47,052 nt of DNA from Candidatus Saccharimonadota bacterium (GCA_030530605.1 JAUMUO010000003.1:1-47052); one strand, 5' to 3'; shown: positions 15,717 to 25,187, numbered from the stretch's first letter. Notes: generated from the letters alone by a model not told the origin. Numbers and translations: made by a program.

Positions 15717-16961
15717 TTAATTTATGACAATGAATTTATTCTTACCTTTTTTCAAGATACCCTTAGTAGTGATTTCGGCGTTTTCATCGGTGATTTTCTC
15801 GCCGTTCATAGAGACTGCGCCGGCTTTAATTAATTTTCTAGCATCAGATTTTGAGGTAGCAAGGCCGGAATTTGCTAAAACATCAATAGCTAGGCCCGGC
15901 TTTTCTTCCGGGAAAACCCCAGCAAAGTTTTCGGCATCCTCTGGAGAAGGAACATAGGATTTATCAAAGAGTTTTTCGGTAGCAGAAATGGCGGCCGCAG
16001 CCTTTTTCACGCCGTGGACGACTTCGGTGACAGATTTCGCGAGCGCCTTTTGGGCGATGCGCTTTTCGGGGGCTTTTTCGTGTTCTTTTAGAATTTCAGC
16101 AATTTCTTCTGGAGAGTAAATCGTGTAGAATTTCATCAGATATTCTACGGAAGTGTCTGGTTGGTTAAGCCAGAACTGATAGAAATCAAAGACGGTGGTG
16201 GAATTTTCGCCTTCAGAGGCCAGCCAGACGGCGTTGCCTTCGGATTTTCCGAATTTTCTACCGGAAACTGGGTCAATTACGAGCGGAGTGGACCAAGCGT
16301 CGGCCTCGGCATTTTCTAATCTTTTAATGAGGTGGATGCCGGAGGAACAGTTGCCAAATTGGTCTGCGCCACAGAGCTGAAGGGTCACACCATATTCTTT
16401 GTAGAGGTGGTAGAAGTCATAGCCCTGAATCAAAGTATAGGAGAACTCGGCATAAGAGATGCCCGAACCACCTTCACCAATACGGTTTTGGATGAACTTG
16501 CGGTCTAGGAGTTGGGTCATCGAGAAGGCCTTGCCGACGGTGCGCAGGAAATCTAGGTAGTTGATGTCTTTGAACCAGTCAAGGTTATCTACCAAAGTTA
16601 AATCATTATTTTTAGTTTCCGTCAAATCAGCATAGTTCTTCAGGACCCGTTCGATTTGGGCTTTGATTTTCTGCTTGTTTCGCTCTACCTCCTCAAGAGG
16701 TTTTAAGTCGCGCTCGCCAGTTTCCTTAGGGTCGCCGATTTGGCCGGTGGCACCACCAACCAAGAGATACGGCTTATAGCCGTGCTTCACAAAGCAGGCA
16801 CACATCATTAAAGCGGCAAGATTACCGATGGTGAGACTGTCTGCGCTTGGGTCTGCGCCCCAATAGAATTGCTTGTTCTCGCGAGTGTCTAAACTCTCTG
16901 GATTCTCAATAGTGGTTTCGGCCTTGAAACCTCTAAATTCTAGTTCTTCTGATAATTTCAT
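15717..16961 (-). CDS. tyrS: tyrosyl-tRNA synthetase
   Basis: 414 aa, the usual length. Class I Rossmann fold: the HIGH-like signature is SLTIGNLAAL (His replaced by Thr, as happens in some TyrRS), the KMSKS loop is KFGKSEG, and tyrosine-pocket residues sit around FSYTLIQGYDFYHLY and LCGADQFGN. A C-terminal S4 RNA-binding domain spans about 345-414 (SGLATSKSDARKLIKAGAVSMNG). AGGAGG lies 3 nt before ATG 16961. It starts 7 nt after alaS, in one operon. Confidence 0.97.
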   Translation of the reverse strand: MKLSEELEFRGFKAETTIENPESLDTRENKQFYWGADPSADSLTIGNLAALMMCACFVKHGYKPYLLVGGATGQIGDPKETGERDLKPLEEVERNKQKIKAQIERVLKNYADLTETKNNDLTLVDNLDWFKDINYLDFLRTVGKAFSMTQLLDRKFIQNRIGEGGSGISYAEFSYTLIQGYDFYHLYKEYGVTLQLCGADQFGNCSSGIHLIKRLENAEADAWSTPLVIDPVSGRKFGKSEGNAVWLASEGENSTTVFDFYQFWLNQPDTSVEYLMKFYTIYSPEEIAEILKEHEKAPEKRIAQKALAKSVTEVVHGVKKAAAAISATEKLFDKSYVPSPEDAENFAGVFPEEKPGLAIDVLANSGLATSKSDARKLIKAGAVSMNGEKITDENAEITTKGILKKGKNKFIVIN

Positions 16962-16968
16962 ATTCCTC

Positions 16969-18855
16969 CTATTCTAAAATCGCCTTAATTCTTCTCACAC
17001 CAGCAGAGCTAGATTCATCTTTCTGGATTTTGAAATGACCCAAAATCCCGGTGTGTTCAACGTGAGGGCCACCACAAACCTCGCGCGAGGCTGGCGCCTT
17101 TTCATCTCCGATAGTGTAGACTTTGACCTTGTCTGGGTAACGGTCCCAGAAAGAGCCGTGAGCCTTTAGCTCATTTTTGGCAAAATCTTTGTCATATTCA
17201 GCAAACACGACCGGAAGGTCCGCTTTGATCCATTCATTGACCTGGTCTTCAACTTGTTTTTTCTCCTCATCGGTGAGCTTGTGGTCGGTGTTGTAATCTA
17301 GGCGCATCCGCTCGGAAGTGATATTGCTGCCCTGCTGGGAAATATCCTTGCTAATATGCTTTTGGAGAGCAGCAAGCAAGAGGTGGGTGGCGGTGTGATA
17401 TTTAGTGCTCATTTCGCCGTGATCCTCGAGGCCGCCCTTAAACATACCTTTGGAAGCAGTCTTGCTTCTTTCCCTTTGCTCATTCAAAGCCTCCTCAAAT
17501 TCTTCTTGATACTTGTCAGACAATTTAATGTTCTGGTGATAAGCCTCCTCTACGGAAAGCTCTATCGGGAAGCCATAGGTGTCTTGTAGCTTAAACAAAT
17601 CCCGGCCATTTAAGATACCATCTTTGTCGGCAGCAGCCATCTTGTGAAGCTCTTTTAGACCCTTGTTCAAGGTTTGGCGGAAGGCCTTTTCCTCTTTTTC
17701 AAGCACTGCTAAGGCTTCTTTTCGGTTGGTTAAAATAGTATCCGGGAGAGTTTCATATTCTTTTGCGATAATTGGGACGATTTCGGCTAAGAAGTTTTGA
17801 GCGATGCCGAGGTCAAGCGCGCGAAGAATCGCCCGGCGAATTAAACGACGGAGGGCATAGCCCTGGGCCTTGTTGGATGGGGTGAGCCCCTGAGCAGAGA
17901 GAAGGTAGGCACCTCTTAGATGGTCTGCAATAATACGCATCTCGTCGGTGTTATTGTCGTAACTTTTACCACTAATTTCCTCAAGTTTATCAATAATCGG
18001 CTTAAGAAGTGAAATCTTGAAAACATCAAAACTGCCAATAGAGGCCGCAGTGATGCGCTCAAGCCCACCGCCAAAGTCAACGTTTTTCTTTTCTAGCTCA
18101 GAGAAAGTGCCATCCTGATTTCTTTTGTATTGCATAAAGACCTGGTTACCGATTTCCATAAAACGGGCACCATCAGAAGCCGGGTGGGCTTTGCCAAACT
18201 TGGCTTCATCCTGCTTGTCTTCACCAAAATCATAAAAGACCTCTGAGTCCGGGCCGCAAGGGTCGCCAAGCGGGGTGGTTTCAATGCCACCGCCTCTAGA
18301 CCACCAGTTTTCTTTATCATTGTAGAAGAAGATTCTTTCGCCAGGCTTTACACCGCGCTTGTCGCCATTTTCAGCGGTGTCAATCTCTGCGATTTTAGCA
18401 TCAATGCCAGCCTTCTTAAAGACATTTTGCCAAATCTCGGCGGCCTCGGTGTCTTTCGGAATACCATATTTTTCGTTACCAATAAAACAAGTGACATAGA
18501 TTTTTTCCGGGTCTAAACCAACAACTTCGGTCAAAAACTCAAAGAAATTTTCAATTTGCTCTTTTTTGAAGTAGTCGCCAAGTGACCAGTTGCCAAGCAT
18601 TTCAAAAACCGTCGTGTGGCGAGGGTCGCCGACGTCTTCAATATCCTGAAGTCTAAGAGCCGGCTGAGAATCCGTGAGGCGGGTGCCGTCTTTGTGGGGC
18701 TCGCCGAGAAGATATGGAAGCAAAGGCTGCATACCGGAGCCGGTAAATAAGGTGGTAGGGTCATTTTCCAGAACCAGCGGAGCTGGCGGGATAATTTTGT
18801 GACCTTTTTTAACTTGAAACTCTAAAAATTTTTGGCGGATATCACTTGCATTCAT
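16969..18855 (-). CDS. alaS: alanyl-tRNA synthetase lacking C-Ala domain
   Basis: 628 aa versus about 870 in most bacteria. Present: class II catalytic core (motif 1 to 3, FTGSGMQPLLPYLLG, TTVFEMLGNWSLGDY, GGGLERI), the tRNA-recognition helical region (to ~450) and the editing domain with zinc ligands HTATH and CGGPHVEH. The coiled-coil/DHHA1 C-Ala domain is absent: the gene stops cleanly after SSSAGVRRIKAILE. The start at 18855 is set by TATGCTATAAT followed by 6 nt and the ATG, giving a leaderless mRNA; the longer in-frame version would begin upstream of the promoter. It heads the operon alaS-tyrS-PMM-tpiA. Confidence 0.96.
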   Translation of the reverse strand: MNASDIRQKFLEFQVKKGHKIIPPAPLVLENDPTTLFTGSGMQPLLPYLLGEPHKDGTRLTDSQPALRLQDIEDVGDPRHTTVFEMLGNWSLGDYFKKEQIENFFEFLTEVVGLDPEKIYVTCFIGNEKYGIPKDTEAAEIWQNVFKKAGIDAKIAEIDTAENGDKRGVKPGERIFFYNDKENWWSRGGGIETTPLGDPCGPDSEVFYDFGEDKQDEAKFGKAHPASDGARFMEIGNQVFMQYKRNQDGTFSELEKKNVDFGGGLERITAASIGSFDVFKISLLKPIIDKLEEISGKSYDNNTDEMRIIADHLRGAYLLSAQGLTPSNKAQGYALRRLIRRAILRALDLGIAQNFLAEIVPIIAKEYETLPDTILTNRKEALAVLEKEEKAFRQTLNKGLKELHKMAAADKDGILNGRDLFKLQDTYGFPIELSVEEAYHQNIKLSDKYQEEFEEALNEQRERSKTASKGMFKGGLEDHGEMSTKYHTATHLLLAALQKHISKDISQQGSNITSERMRLDYNTDHKLTDEEKKQVEDQVNEWIKADLPVVFAEYDKDFAKNELKAHGSFWDRYPDKVKVYTIGDEKAPASREVCGGPHVEHTGILGHFKIQKDESSSAGVRRIKAILE

Positions 18856-18887
18856 AGAAAAATTATAGCATATAATCAGGGAAAGGG

Positions 18888-19904
18888 CTAGACAATAATG
18901 CCGCCGCCGATACAAATATCGCCAACATAGAATACGGCGGATTGGCCTGAGGCCGGACGCTTGACCGGTTTCTCAAATTTCAGCTTGCTGCCCTCAAGTA
19001 CGGCCGGGATGAGCTCGGCGCGGTGACGCAAGCGTACTTGTAAACCACCATTATTTTCTCGGAGGATTATATCCTCGAGTTCGAGCTCGTCTGTCCAGAG
19101 GTCTTTAGAGTTTAAGTTACGAGAAACATAAACAATGTTTTTTGAAACATCTTTGCGGACGACATAGTATGGCAGGCCGCCGCCGAGATTTAGGCCGTGG
19201 CGCTGACCGATGGCATAGAAAATCGCGCCGTTATGAACACCGAGTTTCTCACCGGTTTCGGCGTCAATAATATCGCCGGCTTTTTCTTCGAAGTATTGTT
19301 TTAGAAAATCTTCCATTCCTACTTCGCCAACGAAGCAAACGCCCATTGATTCCTTCTTATAAGCATTATCAAGTCCCTTCTTGGCGGCTAGTTTTTTAAC
19401 ATCCGGCTTCAACATCCCGCCGACCGGGAAAATCGTATGAGCGATAGCGTCTTCAGAAATGCGATAAAGGAAGTAGGTCTGGTCTTTATTCTCATCTACG
19501 GCTTTTAAGAGGTTTTTGCCGTCGGTTCTAGCATAGTGGCCGGTGGCGATAAGGTCTGCACCGTCTTCCATCGCAGTTTCGTAAAATAACTTAAACTTGA
19601 TTTCCTGGTTACACATAATGTCAGGATTGGGGGTGTGGCCCTTCTCAAATTCAGCCAGCATATAATCCACTACTTTCTGTTTGTATTCGGTTTCGAAATC
19701 AAAGACCTTAAAATCAATGCCAAGTTTCACGGCTACCCTTTTGGCGTCGGCGAGGTCTTCTGCCCAGGGGCATTTCATACCGGGGAGATCTCTGGACCAG
19801 TTTTTCATATACACACCAACAACATGGTAGCCCTGTTCTTTCAGGAGAGCTGCAGAAAGCGATGAATCAACACCGCCAGACATACCGACGTAAACTGTTT
19901 TCAT
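18888..19904 (-). CDS. mnmA: tRNA-uridine 2-sulfurtransferase MnmA
   Basis: 338 aa. It makes 2-thiouridine at the wobble position of Lys, Glu and Gln tRNAs. Visible: PP-loop MSGGVDSS (ATP binding, residues 8-15), the nucleophile Cys in NPDIMCNQEIKF (~99), the second catalytic Cys in ESMGVCFVGE (~197), and the GQRHGLN and FYVGDICIGGG C-terminal beta-domain signatures. The start at 19904 follows TATAAT by 7 nt, leaderless; a longer upstream start would lie inside the promoter. The sulfur donor is likely the cysteine desulfurase at 20724-21863, one gene away. Confidence 0.96.
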   Translation of the reverse strand: MKTVYVGMSGGVDSSLSAALLKEQGYHVVGVYMKNWSRDLPGMKCPWAEDLADAKRVAVKLGIDFKVFDFETEYKQKVVDYMLAEFEKGHTPNPDIMCNQEIKFKLFYETAMEDGADLIATGHYARTDGKNLLKAVDENKDQTYFLYRISEDAIAHTIFPVGGMLKPDVKKLAAKKGLDNAYKKESMGVCFVGEVGMEDFLKQYFEEKAGDIIDAETGEKLGVHNGAIFYAIGQRHGLNLGGGLPYYVVRKDVSKNIVYVSRNLNSKDLWTDELELEDIILRENNGGLQVRLRHRAELIPAVLEGSKLKFEKPVKRPASGQSAVFYVGDICIGGGIIV

Positions 19905-19926
19905 AATGTATATTATACAACAAATT

Positions 19927-19954
19927 AAAAAGGCTGGCAAATATTGCCAGCCTT
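19927..19954 (-). terminator. intrinsic terminator of 19959-20666
   Basis: AAGGCTGGCA / TGCCAGCCTT 10-bp stem, then TTTAATTT on the minus strand. It separates the orphan cassette from the mnmA promoter (ATTATA at 19912-19917). Confidence 0.85.
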
Positions 19955-19958
19955 AATG

Positions 19959-20666
19959 TTAGTTGAAAATTATATATCCGGCTTCATCTTCGTCTTCTGT
20001 TCTTCCCCACAGATAGGTTTCTGCCATCTCCGAAAAGTACCCTTCCTGCTTTTTCGCGATGGTAATGGTAGGCCTGAACATCTCTGCGCTATCAGAATCG
20101 GCGTCAAAACGCTTCTCCATCAGCTTAGTAATGAGACAATCCAGGTATGCCCCTACTTCTTCTTCAGACAACCCAAGCTGAGAAACTACCGCTTCATCAA
20201 CGTAAACCGCTTCGATTGCCTCGATGTCGATGGGGAGTTCTATCCCTTCCTGATAATATTCGTCTGCGTCGTAAATTGCGACTGCAAGCGGTAATTCTTC
20301 CAGGTAAAGACAGAAGATATCAGCGTGGAAACTGTCATCCACGTGTTTTCTCGCATCGGCAAGCGGTTCCCAGCCACAGCCATCTTCATTCAAATCATTG
20401 AAGATAGTCGGCACAATGTTAGCGAAGAACCGTGTAGCAGCCTGTTCCATGGCGAACTCACACAGCTCCTTGAGATCATCTTTAGCATATTGCTCGCGCA
20501 CGGCGAGATGACCTTCTACGCTAAATTGGAGATAAAGACGATAAGTGTCGTCCATCAACTTCCCTACACCGATCAGGTTGTTCTCGAGGACATGGTCAGC
20601 CAAGCTCTCGATTCTCCCGTTTTCATCAATTTTAATGGACGAGTTTCCCTTATTTCCGTACACCAT
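19959..20666 (-). CDS. acidic cytosolic orphan protein
   Basis: 235 aa, with AAAGGGGGT before ATG 20666. It has its own promoter (TTGCAA, 17 nt, TATAAT preceded by TGA at about 20719-20741) and terminator, so it stands alone between cysteine desulfurase and mnmA. Very acidic (runs such as DADEYYQEG, TEDEDEAG), with helical stretches (KDDLKELCEFAMEQAATRFF, SEEEVGAYLDCLITKLMEKR). No signal peptide, membrane helix or catalytic motif I recognise. Codons and the strong SD are like the orphan genes at 6897 and 24496. Confidence 0.7.
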   Translation of the reverse strand: MVYGNKGNSSIKIDENGRIESLADHVLENNLIGVGKLMDDTYRLYLQFSVEGHLAVREQYAKDDLKELCEFAMEQAATRFFANIVPTIFNDLNEDGCGWEPLADARKHVDDSFHADIFCLYLEELPLAVAIYDADEYYQEGIELPIDIEAIEAVYVDEAVVSQLGLSEEEVGAYLDCLITKLMEKRFDADSDSAEMFRPTITIAKKQEGYFSEMAETYLWGRTEDEDEAGYIIFN

Positions 20667-20723
20667 AAAATGTACCCCCTTTCAGAATATGGTTTTCAAC
20701 TACATAGGGTGTATTATATCAGA

Positions 20724-21863
20724 TTATTTTGAAAATTGCAACTCTTTTTCCACAGCTGCTACAATTTTCTGGCCAGCAAATTTCATATCTTCTTCGGTAT
20801 TGTCTTTACCAAGGGAAATACGGAGCGAGCCGGCGATTTCTTCATCGGTAAGACCGATAGCTTTTAAGACGTGAGACTTTTCACCCTTACTGGCGGCGCA
20901 GGCAGCACCAGTGGAAAGATAAATTTCGTCTTCTTCAAGGCGATAAATCACCCGTTCAGCATCAACACCCGGGAAACAAACTGGGCAGAAATTTGCGAGT
21001 TGGTGTTTTTTGTTGCCTAGAAAGATAGGTTCAATTTTAGATTTTTCTAGTTCATCTTTGAGAATTTTTACGAGTTGTTTATAGTGTTTACGGGCGCCGT
21101 TTTGATGCTCTTTTGCTTCTACTGCGGCAGCGGCAAAACCAACCAAGCCCGGGACATTCTCGGTGCCAGAACGGAGGCCCTTTTCCTGTCCGCCGCCCTC
21201 GGTGATAGGTTGTAATTTCACCTGATGACCCTGGTAGAGAGCGCCCACGCCTTTTGGCCCATAAACCTTAGCGGAGTTAATAGTGAGAAGATCCACTCCT
21301 AGGCGAGCGACCGAAATCGGCACAAGGCTCATAGCCTGAGAGGCATCAGAGTGGAAAATTAGTGGAAGCGGATTTCCTTTAATCAAGCGGTTTTCGCGTT
21401 CTTTTCTGATAATCTCGGCGACCTCGGCGAGTGGCTGGATAGTGCCAAGCTCGTTGTTGGCTAGGGCGATAGAGACAAAAGTAGTTTCTTTGGTCAGCTT
21501 TTGTTTGAAATCTGCTAAATCAATCAAGCCAGTTTTATCAACTTTGATAATTTTAGTGGGATATTTTTTACTGTTTTCGATAATCGAAGCGTGCTCGGTG
21601 GCCAAGATAAGCACCTCGCCGGTGGCGGCGGAAAATGCTAATTTATTAGCCTCGGTAGCGCCAGAGGTAATAATAAGGTCGTCGGCCTTGGCGCCGATAG
21701 TGTGAGCGAGATTGGCTTTGGCTTTTTCATAATCCTCACGGGCACGCTTGGCAGCAAGATAAGGGGCGGAAGGGTTGAAAAACTTTTCACTAAAATATGG
21801 CTCCATGGCGGTTTTAGCGGTTTTAGAAACCGGGGTAGCGCTGGCATAATCTAGAAATATCAT
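20724..21863 (-). CDS. iscS: cysteine desulfurase (NifS/IscS family)
   Basis: 379 aa. It removes sulfur from cysteine for tRNA thiolation and Fe-S clusters. PLP-fold features: ITSGATEANKLA, the aspartate in FHSDASQA, the Schiff-base Lys in INSAKVYGPKGVGAL (~200) and the persulfide Cys in STGAACAASKGEKSH (~325). The residue before the PLP lysine is Ala where IscS has His. ATG 21863 overlaps the tatD stop (ATGA), so it is the last gene of typA-tatD-iscS. No IscU or Fe-S scaffold lies nearby, which suggests tRNA thiolation with mnmA as the main use. Confidence 0.92.
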   Translation of the reverse strand: MIFLDYASATPVSKTAKTAMEPYFSEKFFNPSAPYLAAKRAREDYEKAKANLAHTIGAKADDLIITSGATEANKLAFSAATGEVLILATEHASIIENSKKYPTKIIKVDKTGLIDLADFKQKLTKETTFVSIALANNELGTIQPLAEVAEIIRKERENRLIKGNPLPLIFHSDASQAMSLVPISVARLGVDLLTINSAKVYGPKGVGALYQGHQVKLQPITEGGGQEKGLRSGTENVPGLVGFAAAAVEAKEHQNGARKHYKQLVKILKDELEKSKIEPIFLGNKKHQLANFCPVCFPGVDAERVIYRLEEDEIYLSTGAACAASKGEKSHVLKAIGLTDEEIAGSLRISLGKDNTEEDMKFAGQKIVAAVEKELQFSK

Positions 21864-22624
21864 ATCTTGAACAGCCTTTCTGCGTTTTCTGTTGTAGTTT
21901 TAGCAACATTGTCAAAAGTAGTTTGATAATGGATGGCTAAGAAGTTCGCGATATTTTTCACGAAGGCTGGCTCGTCTACTTCGCCGCGATGTGGAACGGG
22001 AGCAAGGAAAGGCGAATCGGTTTCTAGCAAAATGCGGTCTAGTGGCGGGAGTGGAATATTCGCGAAGGTGGCTAGGCCATTGACCCCGATATAAAAACCC
22101 TCGTTTAAGCATTTCCCTAAATTCTCTTCGCTATCTGAGAACGAGTGAACCACGGCGCGTTTGATTTCTGGGAAATTACGAAGGACGGCAAAGAAATCGT
22201 CGAAGGCGTCGCGGACGTGGAAAATACACGGGAGATTATTATCTTTGGCGAGCTGAAGCATTTCTTCTAACAACTTGAACTGGGATTCTCTAGTCTTGGT
22301 GCCGTTACGGTAGTCCAGACCAATCTCGCCGATAGCGATTGCTCCTTTTTCAAAATTAATCTGATAATTTTCACTTTCGTCCGGGTGGATGCCGTAGGAC
22401 CAGAAGACGCCTTCGTAGCTCTCGGCGAAGTCGCGGGCTTTTAAGGAATCTTCGCGGTCAGTGCCGATACAGATGAGTTTTTCAATGCCGTTTTCTCTTG
22501 CCCGCGCCAGAAGTTTTTCTGGAGTGTAATATTCTACGCCGGGTTTTTCTTTTTTCTGTACGCGAGAAAGCGCAAACTCATAAGTATCAGTATCATGGAT
22601 GTGGCAGTGAGAATCAATTAACAT
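21860..22624 (-). CDS. tatD: TatD-family metal-dependent DNase
   Basis: 254 aa, normal length. Amidohydrolase TIM barrel with all metal ligands visible: SHCHIH near the start, Glu in IGEIGLDY (~98), His in CIFHVRD, His in AVVHSFS and Asp in LLETDSPF (~200). A 3'-5' exonuclease on DNA/RNA ends or a related hydrolase. It starts within the typA stop (TAATG), so it is coupled. Confidence 0.93.
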   Translation of the reverse strand: MLIDSHCHIHDTDTYEFALSRVQKKEKPGVEYYTPEKLLARARENGIEKLICIGTDREDSLKARDFAESYEGVFWSYGIHPDESENYQINFEKGAIAIGEIGLDYRNGTKTRESQFKLLEEMLQLAKDNNLPCIFHVRDAFDDFFAVLRNFPEIKRAVVHSFSDSEENLGKCLNEGFYIGVNGLATFANIPLPPLDRILLETDSPFLAPVPHRGEVDEPAFVKNIANFLAIHYQTTFDNVAKTTTENAERLFKI

Positions 22625-24432
22625 TAGGCGCGATTTTCCCTTTTCCTTTTAATCGGGTCGAGCTGGCGCTTGCGAAGCCTGAGAGACTGCGGTGTAACCT
22701 CAAGAAGTTCATCATCTAGTAGGAAATCTAGGCACTGCTCAAGCGAAAGTTTAGTATAAGGGGTCAGCTGGATAGCACCGTCCGAAGCGTGGGTACGCAT
22801 ATTAGTAAGTTGCTTTTCGCGGCAGACATTAATATCAATATCTTCTTTCTTGTTAGAAAGACCAACAATCATACCCTGATAAACCGGAACTTGGGGTGGG
22901 ATGTAAAGTGTGCCACGAGCCTGCGCGGCGTCTAGGGCGTAAGCAGTAGAAACGCCAGATTCAAAGGAAATGAGCGCACCGTTTCTTTCAGGCTTATATT
23001 TGCTGTCGGCCGGCTTATAACCCATTGGGATACTAGACATAATCACGGTACCTTTAGTGGCGGTGAGCAGATTATTACGAAGACCAATCAGAGCGGCAGT
23101 GGTGATTTCATAAGTGAAACGCGTAGAGCCGGTGCTAGTAAGTTCTTGAGATTTAAGCTCGGCTTTTCTGATGCCCATTTCCTGAGAAACTGGGCCAACA
23201 AATTCAGAATCGACCTCTATAGTAAGGTTTTCTACTGGCTCTAGCTTCTGGCCATTTTCTTCTTTATAGACCACTTCTGGACGGCCAGCCTCGAGCTCAT
23301 AGCCTTCGCGGCGCATAGTCTCAATTAGAACAGAGAGGTGAAGCTCGCCACGGCCGGAAACTTTATAGCCGAGACCATCGGGCTGGATTTTAAGAGCAAT
23401 GTTAGTTTCTAGTTCTCTTTCTAGGCGTTCGGCAATCTGGCGGGAAGTAGTAAACTCACCTTCTTTACCCTTCAGAGGTGAGGTATTCGGACCGATGTAA
23501 ATAGAAAGTGTTGGTGGCTCAAGTTCAATGGTCGGGAGAGCCTCTGGGTTGTCACCGGTGGCGATGGTGTCGCCAATGTTAGCAGCGGCAATTCCGGTAA
23601 GAGCAACAATGTCGCCGGCAATCGCTTCTTCGGTTTCTTCTTTACCAAGTCCGCGATAGGTGAAGATTTTTTCAATCTTGCCTTTACTATTATTATGGCC
23701 AAGAACAGAGACGGTTTCACCTTTCTTAAGTTTGCCACGGACGATTTTGCCGATGGCATATTTGCCGAGATAATTATCGGCGGCGAGAGCAGCAACAAGG
23801 AGCTGAGCACCTTTGCTCGCATCTTCGTCAACTTTTGGCTCGGGAATATCATTAATAATAGCATCAAAAATTACGTGAAGGTCATCGTCTAGGTCGGTAG
23901 TTTTGCCGGCCTTACCATCACGCGCGATAGCATAATAAATCGGGTAATTTAATTGGGACTCGTCAGTAGCAAGCTCTAGAAATAGACTTTCAATTTCATC
24001 TTTGACTTCTTCAATTCGAGCGGCAGGCTTGTCAATTTTGTTAATAATAACGACTGGTTTTAGTTTAAGATCTAAAGCCTTTTGGAGGACAAATTTAGTC
24101 TGAGGCATTGGGCCCTCTTGGGCGTCGACAATCAAAAGTACACCGTCGGCCATATTAAGAGTTCTTTCAACCTCGCCGGAAAAATCAGCGTGGCCCGGGG
24201 TGTCAATGATATTGATTTTGTAACCATCATAAAGAACGGCGGTCTGCTTAGCAGTAATAGTAATGCCACGCTCATGCTCTTGGTCGCCGGAGTCCATAAT
24301 TAAAGTTTGGGACATCTCGGCTTGATTATCACGAAAAGTGTGGGACTGTTTAAGAAGCCCATCTACGAGGGTGGTTTTGCCGTGGTCCACATGCGCAATA
24401 ATAGCAACGTTTCTAATCCGTTCTTTGTTCAT
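22624..24432 (-). CDS. typA: ribosome-associated GTPase TypA/BipA
   Basis: 602 aa, full length. G1 AHVDHGKTT, G2 ERGITITAK, G3 DTPGHADF, G4 NKIDKPAAR; then the EF-G-like domains III and V and the TypA C-terminal domain (GTLYIPPQVPVYQGMIVGL, NKKEDIDINVCREKQLTNMR, TPYTKLSLEQCLDFLLDDEL). It assists 50S assembly and translation under stress. The -10 TGTTAAAAT lies 9 nt before ATG 24432, so the leader is absent or a few nt long. Confidence 0.97.
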   Translation of the reverse strand: MNKERIRNVAIIAHVDHGKTTLVDGLLKQSHTFRDNQAEMSQTLIMDSGDQEHERGITITAKQTAVLYDGYKINIIDTPGHADFSGEVERTLNMADGVLLIVDAQEGPMPQTKFVLQKALDLKLKPVVIINKIDKPAARIEEVKDEIESLFLELATDESQLNYPIYYAIARDGKAGKTTDLDDDLHVIFDAIINDIPEPKVDEDASKGAQLLVAALAADNYLGKYAIGKIVRGKLKKGETVSVLGHNNSKGKIEKIFTYRGLGKEETEEAIAGDIVALTGIAAANIGDTIATGDNPEALPTIELEPPTLSIYIGPNTSPLKGKEGEFTTSRQIAERLERELETNIALKIQPDGLGYKVSGRGELHLSVLIETMRREGYELEAGRPEVVYKEENGQKLEPVENLTIEVDSEFVGPVSQEMGIRKAELKSQELTSTGSTRFTYEITTAALIGLRNNLLTATKGTVIMSSIPMGYKPADSKYKPERNGALISFESGVSTAYALDAAQARGTLYIPPQVPVYQGMIVGLSNKKEDIDINVCREKQLTNMRTHASDGAIQLTPYTKLSLEQCLDFLLDDELLEVTPQSLRLRKRQLDPIKRKRENRA

Positions 24433-24463
24433 AACTTTACTATTTTAACATAAAATCTCAAAA

Positions 24464-24489
24464 AAGTATAGGCTCCCCGAAGGGAGCCT
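24464..24489 (-). terminator. intrinsic terminator of 24496-25107
   Basis: AGGCTCCC-TTCG-GGGAGCCT, then ATACTTTTTT on the minus strand. Confidence 0.85.
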
Positions 24490-24495
24490 GCTTTG

Positions 24496-25107
24496 TTATG
24501 CCATTGCGAACACCGATTCGGTTACAGTCTTGTTGACATCAGTTAAAAACTCGCTGATTGGCATAATCCAGTAGAGGTACTCTCGGCCGTCCAAGCTAGT
24601 AGCCATAGCATGAAAACGAGGATTTAGATTAGTGATTCGGTTTCTATCTCCGAAGGATAGCTTGCGGAACTTTACTCGACAGAGAGCGTCGGTCTTTACG
24701 CTCGGCTCAATTAAACCGTCAAAACGGAAAATAGTATATATATTCTCCTGCCTTTCTAAAACCTTACCAGGGATGTATTCCACTCCTAGACCTTTGAGCT
24801 TATTTTCTAAATTCATCTCCATCAGACGCGCAAGATGTGCAATCTCTGAGTCTGCATGACGAAAATAATCCTCAAAGCTCTTCGGGAAAACGTTGCTAAT
24901 ATTACTGTGCTCAACTTCAATCGGGATAAAAATTCCCAACTTTTCAGGATAGTAGGCCTTAAAATCGTGTACAATATAGCCGTCTTCGCCAAGAGCAACC
25001 TCTGGCCGTGTACCAGGAAAAATGTACTTTACAAGTTCTTCTTTTAGAGCCACTGTTTCTGTGAAAACATGCTCCGTTGAATCTTCTTTGAAGATTATCT
25101 TTTCCAT
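24496..25107 (-). CDS. cytosolic orphan protein
   Basis: 203 aa. SD AAAGGAGGGG before ATG 25107; promoter TGTGCTATAAT about 65 nt upstream; own terminator. Mixed alpha/beta composition, no signal or membrane segment: VHDFKAYYPEKLGIFIPIEVEHSNISN, then a helix FEDYFRHADSEIAHLARLMEMNLENKL, then strands VKFRKLSFGDRN and REYLYWIMPISEFL. No family recognised. A third self-contained cassette placed between conserved genes (typA and the tRNA pair). Confidence 0.7.
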   Translation of the reverse strand: MEKIIFKEDSTEHVFTETVALKEELVKYIFPGTRPEVALGEDGYIVHDFKAYYPEKLGIFIPIEVEHSNISNVFPKSFEDYFRHADSEIAHLARLMEMNLENKLKGLGVEYIPGKVLERQENIYTIFRFDGLIEPSVKTDALCRVKFRKLSFGDRNRITNLNPRFHAMATSLDGREYLYWIMPISEFLTDVNKTVTESVFAMA

Positions 25108-25163
25108 AAATATCCCCTCCTTTTTTTGGAAACAGAATTTTTGTAACTATACCATTATAGCAC

Positions 25164-25187
25164 AAAAAATAGCCTAGCGGCTATTTT
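25164..25187. terminator. bidirectional terminator
   Basis: AAAAATAGCC-TAGC-GGCTATTTTT. It lies between the tRNA-Lys trailer and the promoter of 24496-25107. Confidence 0.8.
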
